NCBI GenBank assembly: GCA_028716365.1
Contig: JAQUPZ010000004.1
Span: forward strand, 372,001 to 436,000
DNA from: Kiritimatiellia bacterium
GTDB lineage: Bacteria; Verrucomicrobiota; Kiritimatiellia; UBA8416; YA12-FULL-48-11
Direction: 5' to 3'
Length of the DNA: 64,000 nucleotides
Shown piece by piece: positions 40,201 through 46,594 of the stretch. Position numbers and translations under genes: made by a program. Below the pieces are notes generated by a model, which ran no database searches, was not told the origin of the DNA, and saw nothing but the letters and a program-made list of their open reading frames with translations. Position 1 is the first letter of the stretch. Each line of letters starts with the position of its first letter.

Positions 40201-41385
40201 TACTCTCACGGCAACAGACGTTGTCCCCCTGTCAGTAATTACTGTATCCAAGTTTGTGTTGTTGCTTGAGGTGGTTCTTCGATCAGCTCCTCTATGGTTG
40301 TCAATGATTATCAGTTCGTTCGTACCAGATGTCAGCCAACCACCCGCTATTCTCAACGAAATGGGCGAATTGGTCGTAAACAAGATGCCACCGGCAGCTA
40401 CGGTATTTGTTCCACTGAGCGTGAGCGTTAAAACCGCGTTATTGTTAAACCGCACGCTGTTGACTGTCGCATTCGTCATCGTACAGTTGGTAGCTATTAT
40501 CGTATTAAACCCCGGCAGGAAAGTATTGGTCGCATATGCATTATAGACGACAATAGTATTGGCGCCGTTGTTGGCCGCCCAGTCATTTGTATATATCGTT
40601 GCATAACAGCCGAGTATCCCGTCCGTATTCGGCGTCACCGTAATTATTCCGCCTTTACCCGGCGCCGGCGGACAGAAATCCACGAAGCCGGTGTTTCGAG
40701 TGATTGCTCCAAGATTAAGGGTAACTGTTCCTCCGGAACCATTGGTGAGACTTATCACATTATTGCCATCGCGCAGCTCCAGGCCGTTGAAAGTCTGACT
40801 ATTATCAATGGTATTAGCACCCTGAAGCCTGAGAATGGCGCCGTCCATGGTCAACGTTGAGCCGGCGTCTATGATGTTATCGACCGGAGACAAGGTCCCA
40901 CTGAAATCAAGAGTTACCTGACCACGCTGTAAAACCACCGGACCCGTGAAAATATTCGTAGCGGCAAGAAGCAGGATGCCGTTCCCTTGTTTCTCAAACC
41001 CTTGAGTACCGGCTATCACCGCCGTGTTCGTCATTGAACGATTCACTACGTTAATAACCGGTATGCCGCTGGTTACCTCCAGCGTCAAGGTACCAGGACG
41101 TCGAAACGTCCTTTCGCGATCCGGCCACATGAAGTCGCCAACAATGATGGTTCCTATCGTACGGTCTCCGTTCAGGGTCACAAACCTGGAAGGACCGATA
41201 TCTACCTGGGAAAAATCAGCTACACCGTCAATACCACCAGCAATCTGGCCACCCACCCAGCGGGCACTATCCGTCCAATTATAATCCCCGTTAACATTCC
41301 ATACACCGTTAGTGGCAAAGCCGGACAACGGCAAAAGCGCAACCATGATAACACACAAAAGTGTTCGTCTGCTCATCTCTCTCAT
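28231..41385 (-). CDS. Giant secreted modular surface protein (beta-strand repeats, PA14-like, six DUF2341+LamG modules, Calx-beta)
   Basis: About 4,384 residues. A signal peptide (RRTLLCVIMVALLPLSGFAT) is followed to about residue 925 by autotransporter-associated beta-strand repeats (NTYSGGTYLYGG, ENTYAGPTIISNG), then a PA14-like domain at about 1080-1245 (SGTHNFRWSCDDLGMMYIDLNDDG). From about 1375 to the end there are six modules, each a DUF2341 domain (PYKMKITFSGYDKAETLTNFP... SYVWVQVP... WAYWG), a LamG-like lectin fold and the closing motif RSSNWxWACxMNQ, joined by FN3-like linkers (YYYRYYASN). Modules 1 and 5 have an extra LamG-like domain inside DUF2341. A Calx-beta domain lies near 3950-4050. 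There is no outer-membrane barrel or recognisable C-terminal sorting signal. It is probably an adhesin or glycan-binding surface protein. I start at 41385; MSRR at 41376 is also possible. Confidence 0.9.
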   Translation of the reverse strand: MREMSRRTLLCVIMVALLPLSGFATNGVWNVNGDYNWTDSARWVGGQIAGGIDGVADFSQVDIGPSRFVTLNGDRTIGTIIVGDFMWPDRERTFRRPGTLTLEVTSGIPVINVVNRSMTNTAVIAGTQGFEKQGNGILLLAATNIFTGPVVLQRGQVTLDFSGTLSPVDNIIDAGSTLTMDGAILRLQGANTIDNSQTFNGLELRDGNNVISLTNGSGGTVTLNLGAITRNTGFVDFCPPAPGKGGIITVTPNTDGILGCYATIYTNDWAANNGANTIVVYNAYATNTFLPGFNTIIATNCTMTNATVNSVRFNNNAVLTLTLSGTNTVAAGGILFTTNSPISLRIAGGWLTSGTNELIIIDNHRGADRRTTSSNNTNLDTVITDRGTTSVAVRVVSYSSALGAVNGGLTAFARTNNTYSGGTYLYGGGVYFYGDGGLGKVPASPQTNITAVSGINWLKSGTANNTLSENRIININTNAYLVIQDANNNNFIINGEITGSGVLLGASWVGGYMVLNGSNTITGTIEANNYGLRLTNTASLPPTANLRIAGSDWGGDQGIVEMNGTFTRDLGFGSNQVAWMSTLWSSGYRSGGFAAVGGPLTVNIGGHGSNLVWGQNYFNPNAFLNFGGYRSTHPVTWVNPINLNNIMADRRINVRGTAIMQGVISGPDCLLIKSAPGTLIMAATNTYGGNLRGTQIEQGTINISFDAGLGTAPSAPANNITFIWVPTTVPAVLQAGADLVLGSTRNILLGSYQGTIYYGTLDSSNYVMTIAGVINGQGGLCKAGSGQVVLLNENTYAGPTIISNGTMVVNGSLCIDSVVTVTNTSFIGGTGVVNGPVNVFSGSGLMPGGTNSGGALVLNNTLTMNSGAVYGWRYDSTPGSVAVSNQVTLTSGGTYTLRLYNPGGLAEPVGQQFVIMTWPASVTDPDTNITWIVEKPAGGGAEGWAMPQVTMDTVTDRILITFPAAGFPAVDNGAGASSVLTNTAVLNGNYTATGATAEVYIYWGTSDGGTNKANWQWVYTNGVTSYGAFSNFVSDLYYGFRYYYRCYASNAVGECWSHVTSSFKTRMPGILVDGLRGSVFLRVSSGSTALNLVNSSYNVSSYRVFTGFQAGTIPAMTEASQWNVIVNGQISGFSMFPGYSDVAQVPSVVAFSGQFIPRTSGTHNFRWSCDDLGMMYIDLNDDGIFQLNEGNLAGIPAWNGANSVTLTADQPYNVMFMSWNGASGGPYTFYITEPGQAEAVVNTTLQAGMWKYCLGGSEVSNDVPSSIGTTSAVFNAVLSSSGTVSEVWAYWGPVDCTNFASLWANSAYVGSFTNVITNLNYTATGLMPDTPYYVRFSATNVLSTTWSDVRSFRTVYQPSVEAGLASPFRTKITFGGYNKGETLTNFPVLVVLSESMTNFLYSQFASGLGADLRFTDEAQTNELSYEIEQWNPGCFTGLPSGMALWLKADDGVMTNTSGNVTNWVDQSGWGRNATNIVSDPAVITNKLGGKPVVNFDGNDALYTSFNFDYLQQYTVFSVARYTGPDYYNRVISSAYGRNWIFGFHNNGDEKWHYDGWVQQSGTANTNWHLHAGTINNDSDPKGNCWKEGNQLAFNSIGSSDNYFKPGRVELGAYYSPNALYEASKCEIAELIIFDRVLTSNELNLVGGYLSQKYNLSTTYSPTTGQSYVWVKVPEFTNNCAIWAYWGNTNAAVAPAYTTNGSVWSEGYLGVWHMNGTNLMDSSSNHYNEALRSSVIMSTGLVGMARSFNGIDSYAGLGTIRVASDISVEAWAYATNFTQNAIILGKNPVNTRWQLFFEGSSLKWRATGGDVTVSVPSSNNWHYFAAVQSGNEASLYTNGVLGSSGTIGAIADGSSSVDIGRYNGGYYFKGLIDEVRLSSVVRSSNWLWASWMNVASNNIFGICQPAVGIVNSEATNITSTSAVLNATLYTTGLVTDVVAYWGVSDGGTNPAAWASSNLVGSYSEISTNISCVVTSLLSGVDYYFTFRAVSAEASPWASSSESFRTLAGLSGFPYKMKITFSGYDKAETLTNFPALVTFNEGLPSFLYSQFQAGATDLRFVDEGETSELNYEMDSWNTNGSSYVWVQVPTFTSNCSVWAYWGNLGATVAPAYTTNGSTWDSNYRGVWHMKEPNAVDSTWLKNNGTGNGNTNVVGSKIGDGQGFNGNFIQIANENNFDINDKLTVSAWVRVDNDWRTIWQSFVSKNAEGAGWALRRYSNYDSASFTMRNTSGNDNPIGVANLNDGQWHYLFGVFDGVTRCLYIDGISDINLADTGNISLDNDVVRIGSENTTGYSHRGLIDEVRIENAARSSNWMWACWLNQASNSFFSTCSAMGGIRNVFASDITTTSAVMNATLYASNTTLGASVYWDTNNWGTNITLWANTNSFGSYTNVASTNISCLVTGLVSDTRYYYRFSATNEVNSFLAPDVLDFRTLLSPDTMGAYPYRMQITFSGYTEPVEVLTNFPALVVLNEGTNGFLYNQLKSDGTDLRFTDEATNELNYEIESWDTNGNSYVWVNIPQLTTNRFIWAYWGNMDAAVPAYLTNGATWNTDFKGVWHLHANAHDSTANRYDGIVYGGINSVPTNGLIGSAWNFDGVDNGIRVDRMISENFTIAFWMNANVNSYSGSHWTNGTGLVDSEVVGVLNDFGVSYDYNQVAFGNDGPDHTIYSGTQVNDKQWHHIAVTRVRCDGVISNKIIYVDGILCTNAVTANTNLWNTVSRIAFGHLQKFQNYLNGRMDEIEISNVSRSSNWIWACYMNQVSNGMFNPAGGVEGISLPSVNNHDGASCVMLNSANLNGYLVTTGGATTAVSVYWGTTDGGVSKSAWANTNDFVVTGAGPLTTNITGLVSGSKYYYRFYASNALGECWAPSTTNFSLPRYRMKVQFSGYDKDETLTNFPALVTFADGLNGFTYGQCTTTNGGDLRFANSNETVVLNHEIEKWDLNGSSYVWVQVPELVSNGWVWAYWGGSDATAPAYTTNGATWSQNYMAVWHFNSTNIYSRYPDSTASRFDGVNYGCDTIQGQIAGAVNLGLAPKCIDVGGIGSTCTNYTFHCWIKTTTTSGDGRFIDIGSGRLITEITGGTLRYYDYSNNWRSTAGMGVNNGQWRHVVFVFKGDAPAAGSIYLDGVLVGSGITYVPAKIGGTAKIGSDQWNVSGAHYDGMMDEFQIATVTRSSNWVWACYMNQASNGLFNTITPVESASLPVIINSGSTNSVTMSSAYIDGYLSSTGGASTSVSVYWGTTDGGTNIAGWGNVINFGVSSAGPLSTNVTGLSNGTTYYYRYYATNSFGESWAPSSTAFSPHKYQMQIRFSGYNRDETLTNFPILVVFGEGTNGFSYSQMSSPVGGDLRFVNSNETVALNYEIEQWDPCFDSNPTNVTGLVLWLKADAGIQTNVDGYVTSWTDQSGSNVIASQSTTDNQPLYVEGAINGQPAIRFDGINDQMTWSALPAQTIFVVNRVAVGTKPYAGLIGLNNYDVGIRRINSTTWYHPGGWWSGNYGDFSNPSDSAFRINGYGIMTVAEDTWHIVAAVRGGGTYNVDSIGGYYGGREFGGDYAEVIVYNRVLTQSEQNRVGWYLTQKYGLTTIYTQPAGQSYVWVQVPEFMANGYIWAYWGGLDTNPPACTMNGSTWDAGYKGVWHMNQRNARDSTANANHGAPSSVYVLDAPGAIGGAQMFNGNSQITMLVNSNSSLDIYGNKMTQSAWIAPAGNVAEATIATRNGAYYFQRHSDQKVRAYHYGTTPEGYLVSTGTAPLYAWSHVAYSYDGANIKFYINGAEAGTNITKTGNIRSNGSYFQIGGENGARLWNGLLDEVRVSDVPRSSNWMWACYMNQASNAAFVSPSFFISNEGATNVAAGSADLLGYLHEDDDIETYVWVYYGLTDGGSVVTNWQFTNYFGALTEGLIMHTAGSLQADKTYYYRYYASNAVRFAWAAPSAQFFTGEVTIYANDTSASEIGPGTGMFTVYRLTSFTNEALIVNYVMSGTAVNGVDYETLGGSVVIPAGETNAIFTVTPIEDVLIEGSETVNAILTFGSYAIGAPSNAVVTIHDAAGSEWPYRMKIMFPGFTSIDGEILTNFPVSVKFGANIPAFSYSTFALPESGGDLRFGNSSETKMLNYEIEKWDSSSNSYVWVQVPELVSTNTFIWAYWGNKSITNAPVYTTNGSTWSEGFAGVWHLKENAFPFADSSANRFNGTVGNVPTQIVNGIIGNGQSFNGLNQSIQVPYQAALNTTQFTVSCWVKENTFVTNIWQTPLFTRDGTRGYNFYAGSNGLWQAWVGNNIGGFNSIPAGPIIDGEWIYLTMNFNNEFTQKFYTNGVFINSASVPTFAVNTVDALKMGVGANYLNGEMDEVRVENVPRSSNWVWNCWMNQASNDVFNAYGNIRKFVRGTVITVR
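28320..37300 (-). repeat. Six long DUF2341+LamG coding repeats in the giant gene
   Basis: Module starts (the [YF]xMxIxFSGY motif) lie near 37,280, 35,350, 34,055, 32,760, 31,490 and 29,245, each ending at an RSSNW motif. Four modules are about 1.2-1.3 kb to the next start; modules 1 and 5 are longer (about 1.9 and 2.2 kb), each carrying an extra internal LamG-like domain, with the Calx-beta region adding further to module 5. Similarity at the RSSNW and SYVWV boundaries is high enough that recombination between units is plausible. Confidence 0.8.
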
Positions 41386-41638
41386 TCCGGCCCCATCACC
41401 AGATAACAACAAATACACAAACGTCCTGAAGTAAACAATTCAAGCTACAGGAAACTCAGTTTTCCATGCAAAACCAATACGCCACTGCGGATTTATGCTA
41501 CAATAAAATGTCCAGTCATCAAAGATAAAAAATGATAAAATTGCTCAAATTATGCGGAAATATTTCAAGGACAGTAATTACCCCATATAATACGCAAACC
41601 TCAGATATTTTGCATCATACCGCTCTAACTCACAATCG

Positions 41639-42832
41639 TTACTTTTTCGGCAGGATTAACCCGGATATTGTATTCGTGTTTTCAATAGAGGTAAGACCGG
41701 AAATGGCGGCTTTTACAAAACCAAAACCGATATTGGGAAGCCAGTGTTCGTTAATTTCAATAACTACAGCATCTCTGGCCAATAATTCCTTTTCCCAGTC
41801 GATAGCGGAACTATCTATGACATTGGACTTCTTCCTGTTCATAAACGTAAAATGCCTTTTAAAATAGTAAAAGATATCACAACGACTGCAGAGTTTCTTC
41901 CTGCATATAATATCAGTAAGGGTAAATACAAAACTATCACCTATAAAAAGTAAATTCGGCAGATATTCGCCATCCTGCCTGTCAAATACAGGATGAATTT
42001 GCGGGCCTGTTATTGATTTCGGGAACCAGATATTAAGGAGATCACAAAGATCGTTATCAGTCCCAAATGGTTTACGATCAATATTTACAGATCTGCATTT
42101 GATACCCGGGAGCTTCCTGCCCAGCCCCTGTCCCAGTTTTGCCATTATCAGTTCAACAATCATACCTGCACCATAATAGTTCCAATGTGTTCCTCCCATA
42201 GCGAAAAGTGAATAAGGCTGGGATTCTTTTTTTTCCATGAAGATCTTTCTGACATCAAGGTAATTGACACCGTATTCATCAAGTAACGGTAACATCCTGT
42301 CATATTCAGTTTTCCTTGCTTGCCGGTCAGATTCGAGCATACCGTCAGGCACAAATTCCGGATATATCTCGACTTTACTTGGCGCAATGACCAGGAGAAG
42401 AACCTTTTGCCTTATTTTCATCTTATCCTGCAGGGTTTTTAAATCAGATACAATTGTCCTCAATTTCTCCAGAGGTGTTTTGCCATTACGATTATACGTT
42501 CTGATATACGGAGATTCATACAACCAGAAATCCTTCCCTATTATAACCTGTGTACCTTTTCCTGCTGGTAATTGCCGGAACAGCGAAAGATAGATCTGGT
42601 TATAAGTTCTTACGAAATAGCTTCTAAGTCCTATTCGCTCGCTCAACCACTTTTCATACTTTCTCTGGAACTTGCCATTGAACCAATTTGCAGTATTAAA
42701 AACCGGAGGTGCAACCTTGAGCTCAACACCATTAAGGGCAGCATTTGGTAACAAATGAAATGCCGACTGGAGTATTGGCAACCACAGCATCAAAAAGAAC
42801 ACAACCACAAAAGTTCTGTTTATTATCTTCAT
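41639..42832 (-). CDS. AlgJ/AlgX-like (DHHW/SGNH family) polysaccharide O-acetylation protein
   Basis: A 397-residue protein anchored by an N-terminal hydrophobic segment (TFVVVFFLMLWLPILQ). It has the family's early motif WLSERIGLRSYFVR, the GGTHWNYYG block matching the 'DTHW' catalytic region of AlgJ/AlgX, and LLFIGDSFVFTL, a GDS-type nucleophile motif. Such proteins receive acetyl groups from the membrane O-acyltransferase AlgI and pass them to an exopolysaccharide in the periplasm. It starts four bases after the MBOAT stop, so the two are one operon. Which polymer is acetylated cannot be told. Confidence 0.82.
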   Translation of the reverse strand: MKIINRTFVVVFFLMLWLPILQSAFHLLPNAALNGVELKVAPPVFNTANWFNGKFQRKYEKWLSERIGLRSYFVRTYNQIYLSLFRQLPAGKGTQVIIGKDFWLYESPYIRTYNRNGKTPLEKLRTIVSDLKTLQDKMKIRQKVLLLVIAPSKVEIYPEFVPDGMLESDRQARKTEYDRMLPLLDEYGVNYLDVRKIFMEKKESQPYSLFAMGGTHWNYYGAGMIVELIMAKLGQGLGRKLPGIKCRSVNIDRKPFGTDNDLCDLLNIWFPKSITGPQIHPVFDRQDGEYLPNLLFIGDSFVFTLTDIICRKKLCSRCDIFYYFKRHFTFMNRKKSNVIDSSAIDWEKELLARDAVVIEINEHWLPNIGFGFVKAAISGLTSIENTNTISGLILPKK

Positions 42833-42836
42833 ATAA

Positions 42837-44267
42837 CTAAAACCTGAAATAGATGAATGGATTGAACCCGCTCACAGCCAGACTGCTTGCCGCAAGAAAG
42901 AAAAGAACGGCCGCACAGGCAAACTGTAAAATCAACCATGATGTTTTTTGTCTTCGCCCTTCTTCTCCACTCAACCAAGACTCAATACCCGGCAACGCCG
43001 GAACGAATACAGCTAATATTGCTATCCCAAGGATAAACATACTGTGCGAATTCATCAGTGGCCCTGAAGATGAGGTTACCGTTCCGGCTCCAAGCATCCG
43101 GTAAATATAGTCAACGGCATGGTTCAGGTTGTCAGCCCGGAAGAAAACCCAGCTGAACATGATAATCACAAAATTAAACGGAGCGGCTACGAACCTTGGC
43201 ACGCGGTTAATCCAGGCAGATGGAACCAACTTGTCCAGACTCAGAAAAAAACCATGATACGCGCCCCAAACAATAAAATTCCAGCTTGCACCATGCCAGA
43301 AACCGGACAGAAGGAATACAATCCAGAGGTTCAAAAACATACGCCATCTCGCCACCCTGTTGCCGCCCAGCGGTACATAGAGATATTCCCGCATAAAATT
43401 CGACAACGAGATATGCCAGCGCCGCCAGAATTCAGTAAAATTACGCGCAATATATGGAAAGTTGAAATTCTCAAGAAACTGGAAGCCAAGCATCCGCCCC
43501 AAGCCGATGGCCATATCCGAATAACCTGAGAAATCAAAATATATCTGGAATGAATAACACAAGACACCCACCCATGCGAGTGACAACGATAAATCGCCTG
43601 TCTTCATCGCGAATGAATTATCGGCAACTTCGCCCAGCACGTTGGCAATCAGGACCTTCTTCCCCAGCCCGGCACAAAAACGAAGAACGCCGGAAATAAA
43701 TCTGGCAGATACAAACTCCCTATTCCTTATCTGATCTGCAATATCATGATACCTTATTATCGGTCCGGCAATAAGCTGTGGGAAAAATATAATATATAGA
43801 AAATAATCCACAAACCGGTTGGCGGGCTGTACAATCCCGCGGTAAACATCAACCAGATAACTGATCATATGAAATGTGAAAAATGAAATGCCTATCGGCA
43901 AAAGCACCTCAGTCCATTTTAAAGTCCTGAATCCAGCCTTTGCAAAAAGTATATTAACCTCTGCCACGAAAAAATTTGCATATTTGAAATAGAAGAGGAG
44001 ACACAGGTTCAGACATAGCGTAACAGCGAGTAATCGTCTCCTTCTGGAAACATCCGTCTTTTTGGTCCTGAATATTGCGCCACCCATCAGATAGTTGAGA
44101 AGGCACATTAACGCTAATACAAAAAGGAACCTTGGGGCACCCCACGCATAGAAAACACAGCTCCCCACCAATGCTGTATAGTTCCTGTATTTGGCCGGTG
44201 TGAGATAATAAACCACCAGAAATACAGGCAAAAATATAAAAAGGAATACGAACGAACTGAAAACCAT
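42837..44267 (-). CDS. MBOAT family membrane O-acyltransferase, AlgI-like
   Basis: A 476-residue polytopic membrane protein. FWRRWHISLSNFMREYLYVPLGGNR and the invariant histidine in SGFWHGASWNFIVWG are the active-site hallmarks of the AlgI/DltB family. It should carry acetyl groups across the membrane for the AlgJ-like partner encoded just downstream. The ATG at 44267 (MVFSSFVFLFIF) follows GGGGAT; the earlier ATG at 44297 adds ten unrelated residues. No alginate synthesis genes are nearby, so a different polymer is likely. Confidence 0.9.
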   Translation of the reverse strand: MVFSSFVFLFIFLPVFLVVYYLTPAKYRNYTALVGSCVFYAWGAPRFLFVLALMCLLNYLMGGAIFRTKKTDVSRRRRLLAVTLCLNLCLLFYFKYANFFVAEVNILFAKAGFRTLKWTEVLLPIGISFFTFHMISYLVDVYRGIVQPANRFVDYFLYIIFFPQLIAGPIIRYHDIADQIRNREFVSARFISGVLRFCAGLGKKVLIANVLGEVADNSFAMKTGDLSLSLAWVGVLCYSFQIYFDFSGYSDMAIGLGRMLGFQFLENFNFPYIARNFTEFWRRWHISLSNFMREYLYVPLGGNRVARWRMFLNLWIVFLLSGFWHGASWNFIVWGAYHGFFLSLDKLVPSAWINRVPRFVAAPFNFVIIMFSWVFFRADNLNHAVDYIYRMLGAGTVTSSSGPLMNSHSMFILGIAILAVFVPALPGIESWLSGEEGRRQKTSWLILQFACAAVLFFLAASSLAVSGFNPFIYFRF

Positions 44268-44430
44268 ATATTTATCCCCTGCAAAATAAAGGCGCAAAGT
44301 ATATGTTTTCCCGTATAATGTAAATATTTATAGAATACAGGTAGATCATATACACGTATTTGCATTTACAATTATTTCATCGGATGGTAATTCTCGCACA
44401 AGAATTGGCGTATTAATTTAGGAGGAAGTT

Positions 44431-45432
44431 ATGATCACAAGACAATTCTTACCCACAATTCTATCTGTTCCATATGTTATACGGGTTTTCTTTTTCATAC
44501 TCTTGATCACAGGATTTGAAACAACTGCACTGGCGCAGATTGAAGAAGCACAGAGAATCATTTACCTCGCCAAGGCAATAAAAAGAATAGCCATTAAACA
44601 ACTTAACTTCCCGGATCCAACCGGATTCAAACAGCCAAACACATCCATTGCATTCGAGGTCACCGCATATGACGATAAGGGGGAACCTGTCAATCTCTCA
44701 AAAAAAAATGCTGACGAATTATTGAAAGTCAAGGTCAAGAATCCACTTGGTTCACGTGTTATAAATAAAGATAAAGTAGATTTTTCAACAAACGAATTAC
44801 CCGGCAACAATAATAAATTCCAACAGATAGTAAAAATACTCACCGATAAAGGTGAAGGGGCCGCAAAACTCGAAGTCCGTATAGCCGATAAATACAGCAA
44901 ATACAGCAAAGCTGTCGGGAGACAACTCATTTCAACCGGTGGAAATGCTGTCAAACAATCGGCTATTAAAGTTTTAGCTAAAAATACAAAGAATTGGATT
45001 GTCAAACATCCTTATATATCAACCGGCGCCGGTGTTGTGGCGGTCGGCGGTGTTGCCGCAGCCGCAGGAGGCGGTGGTGGTGGAGGTGGTGGGAGTTCAA
45101 CAACATCCACCACCGGTGGAGTTGTTCCCGTGGGTACTTCTGCCTATCAAGGTTCAATGTCAGGGAGGTGGAGTGGCAGTGTAGATGGCATGTCAACCAG
45201 CGGATCGTTCACTATCAATATCGCACCGTGTGGCACAGTTTCTGGATCATACTCCGGGGATCAGTCGTCCGGAAGCATTTCAGGGTCGGTGTCCGGGACT
45301 GGGGTACTAAGAGCACAGGGTTCAGCAGGTGAATCATCGTGGTCGGGACAGCTTAACAATTCGGGCGGTAATTTATCAGGCAGCGGTTCATGGTCTACCG
45401 ATGGTGGTGGTGGTTCATGGAGTGGCAGTTGA
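44431..45432 (+). CDS. Exported protein with Gly-run and Gly/Ser/Trp-rich C-terminal repeats; unknown function
   Basis: A 333-residue protein, not recognised. A signal peptide ends near TTALAQIEE (about residue 35). Residues 35-185 are a charged domain of mixed structure (ending KNTKNWIVKHPYI), then an Ala/Gly-rich hydrophobic segment that could be a membrane helix leads into an uninterrupted run of nine Gly and a Ser/Thr linker. The final 90 residues are low-complexity repeats such as GRWSGS, GSYSGDQSSGSISGS and GSWSGS, with one Cys. GGAGGAAGTT gives a strong start. It is divergent from the AlgI-like gene. A surface or cell-wall-associated role is a guess. Confidence 0.7.
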   Translation: MITRQFLPTILSVPYVIRVFFFILLITGFETTALAQIEEAQRIIYLAKAIKRIAIKQLNFPDPTGFKQPNTSIAFEVTAYDDKGEPVNLSKKNADELLKVKVKNPLGSRVINKDKVDFSTNELPGNNNKFQQIVKILTDKGEGAAKLEVRIADKYSKYSKAVGRQLISTGGNAVKQSAIKVLAKNTKNWIVKHPYISTGAGVVAVGGVAAAAGGGGGGGGGSSTTSTTGGVVPVGTSAYQGSMSGRWSGSVDGMSTSGSFTINIAPCGTVSGSYSGDQSSGSISGSVSGTGVLRAQGSAGESSWSGQLNNSGGNLSGSGSWSTDGGGGSWSGS

Positions 45433-45452
45433 TTGTATTAAAATACAATCAA
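45429..45452. other. Hairpin between convergent genes
   Basis: TTGATTGTATT (45429-45439) and AATACAATCAA (45442-45452) form an 11-base inverted repeat with a minimal loop, overlapping the stop of the Gly-rich gene and lying 17 bases from the end of the opposing nitrilase gene. AT-rich and symmetrical, it could act as a weak bidirectional terminator, though no long U-tract follows on either strand. Confidence 0.55.
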
Positions 45453-45468
45453 TAAAACATCAGAATAC

Positions 45469-46542
45469 TTACTGTGATAAGTATTTTTTCCGTTCTGCCC
45501 GTGCGCGATCACGATACGCATCATAAATCTCAATGTTAAATTCTTTGATCATATCTTCTACTGATTTTTCAGGATGATGGGAGGAAATGAAATAAACTGC
45601 TTCAGGACTGAATACCTCCACTTTCACAGATTCCTGGTATTTCTTTTTCAGGTCGGCAACCCTTTCGGCATTGTAATCAATATGAACAACTTTGGAATCG
45701 AGATTTATTTTTGCGAAGATGATTTTTCCGTATGCACTTGATTCCGCAAGTACACGCCCCATTGGATCCACAATAACACTGTTCTCCCCCGGAACACTGC
45801 TTGCTATGAACATCTGATTTTCAAAAGCAAGTGATCTGACGGCAAAACCGCCTCGATAAGCAGAAAGGAAACAAATCAATTCAGCGCCTTTATTTTTATA
45901 TTCAGCCATCAGTTCTCGAAAGTTCAGGTCAAAACATATCAGAGCACCAACTTTGCCAAAATCTGTCTGGAATACTTTTGCACATTCGCCAGGTAAGACG
46001 CCTCCTTCCATCTCTCCGATGGTAGGATAGACCTTATCGTACGCACCAACCACCCTGCCCTGACGGTCAAGAAGAACCGCACTATTGTATCGTCCTTTCC
46101 CTTTATCGTTTTTCCGCCAGTAGGAAGCAATAATATAGGTCTTGTGTTCACTGGCTTTCCGGGAAAGGAATCTTGTTATCGCTCCACCTTCTGGAAGAAT
46201 CTCAGATTTGCTGTCTTTTTCTTCCCGGCTGGCTGATCTTGCAGCGTTGTGAAGAAATCCTTCCGTTAAAATGATTATATCCGGCTTATCCAGTGCTGCT
46301 GTATCAATGTAACCTTCCAATATCTTGATTGCTTGTTCCATCCTTTGAGAATCCTGCCCCCCAATCCCACCCGCACTATATGAAATGGTCGAAACACCTA
46401 CCATCCTTGGGGTTTTTATTCCCCCTTTATCTTGTTGTTGTGATTTATTCTTAGCATTAACTTCGAGATCAGTAGCACTTGTCAGACTAATAGCACCTAT
46501 CAAACTGATACTGATCATGCCTATAAATACTATTTTGTTCAT
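45469..46542 (-). CDS. Exported carbon-nitrogen hydrolase (nitrilase superfamily)
   Basis: A 357-residue protein. The catalytic triad regions of the CN-hydrolase fold are visible: Glu in IIILTEGFLHN, Lys in YDKVYPTIGE and Cys in ALICFDLNFREL. Unlike most family members it begins with a signal peptide (VFIGMISISLIGAISLTSAT), so it probably acts in the periplasm or outside the cell on an amide or nitrile. I use the ATG at 46542, seven bases after GGAG; a GTG six bases upstream is also in frame. It lies 52 bases after the secreted GH36-like gene and is probably cotranscribed with it. Confidence 0.82.
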   Translation of the reverse strand: MNKIVFIGMISISLIGAISLTSATDLEVNAKNKSQQQDKGGIKTPRMVGVSTISYSAGGIGGQDSQRMEQAIKILEGYIDTAALDKPDIIILTEGFLHNAARSASREEKDSKSEILPEGGAITRFLSRKASEHKTYIIASYWRKNDKGKGRYNSAVLLDRQGRVVGAYDKVYPTIGEMEGGVLPGECAKVFQTDFGKVGALICFDLNFRELMAEYKNKGAELICFLSAYRGGFAVRSLAFENQMFIASSVPGENSVIVDPMGRVLAESSAYGKIIFAKINLDSKVVHIDYNAERVADLKKKYQESVKVEVFSPEAVYFISSHHPEKSVEDMIKEFNIEIYDAYRDRARAERKKYLSQ

Positions 46543-46594
46543 TCCCACACTCCTGAATTGATTACTCTTTCCTCATAAGATATCTGCCTGTGTT

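Noticed and set aside
41466..41484. Sigma-54-like promoter upstream of the giant gene (TGGCG...TTGCAT on the minus strand)
   Set aside because: The GG and GC elements are 12 bases apart; sigma-54 promoters need 10, and the site is about 80-100 bases from the start without other support.
45002..45332. Arg/His/Trp-rich frames at the Gly-run
   Set aside because: They are frame-shifted readings of the GGN repeats of the Gly-rich protein gene.
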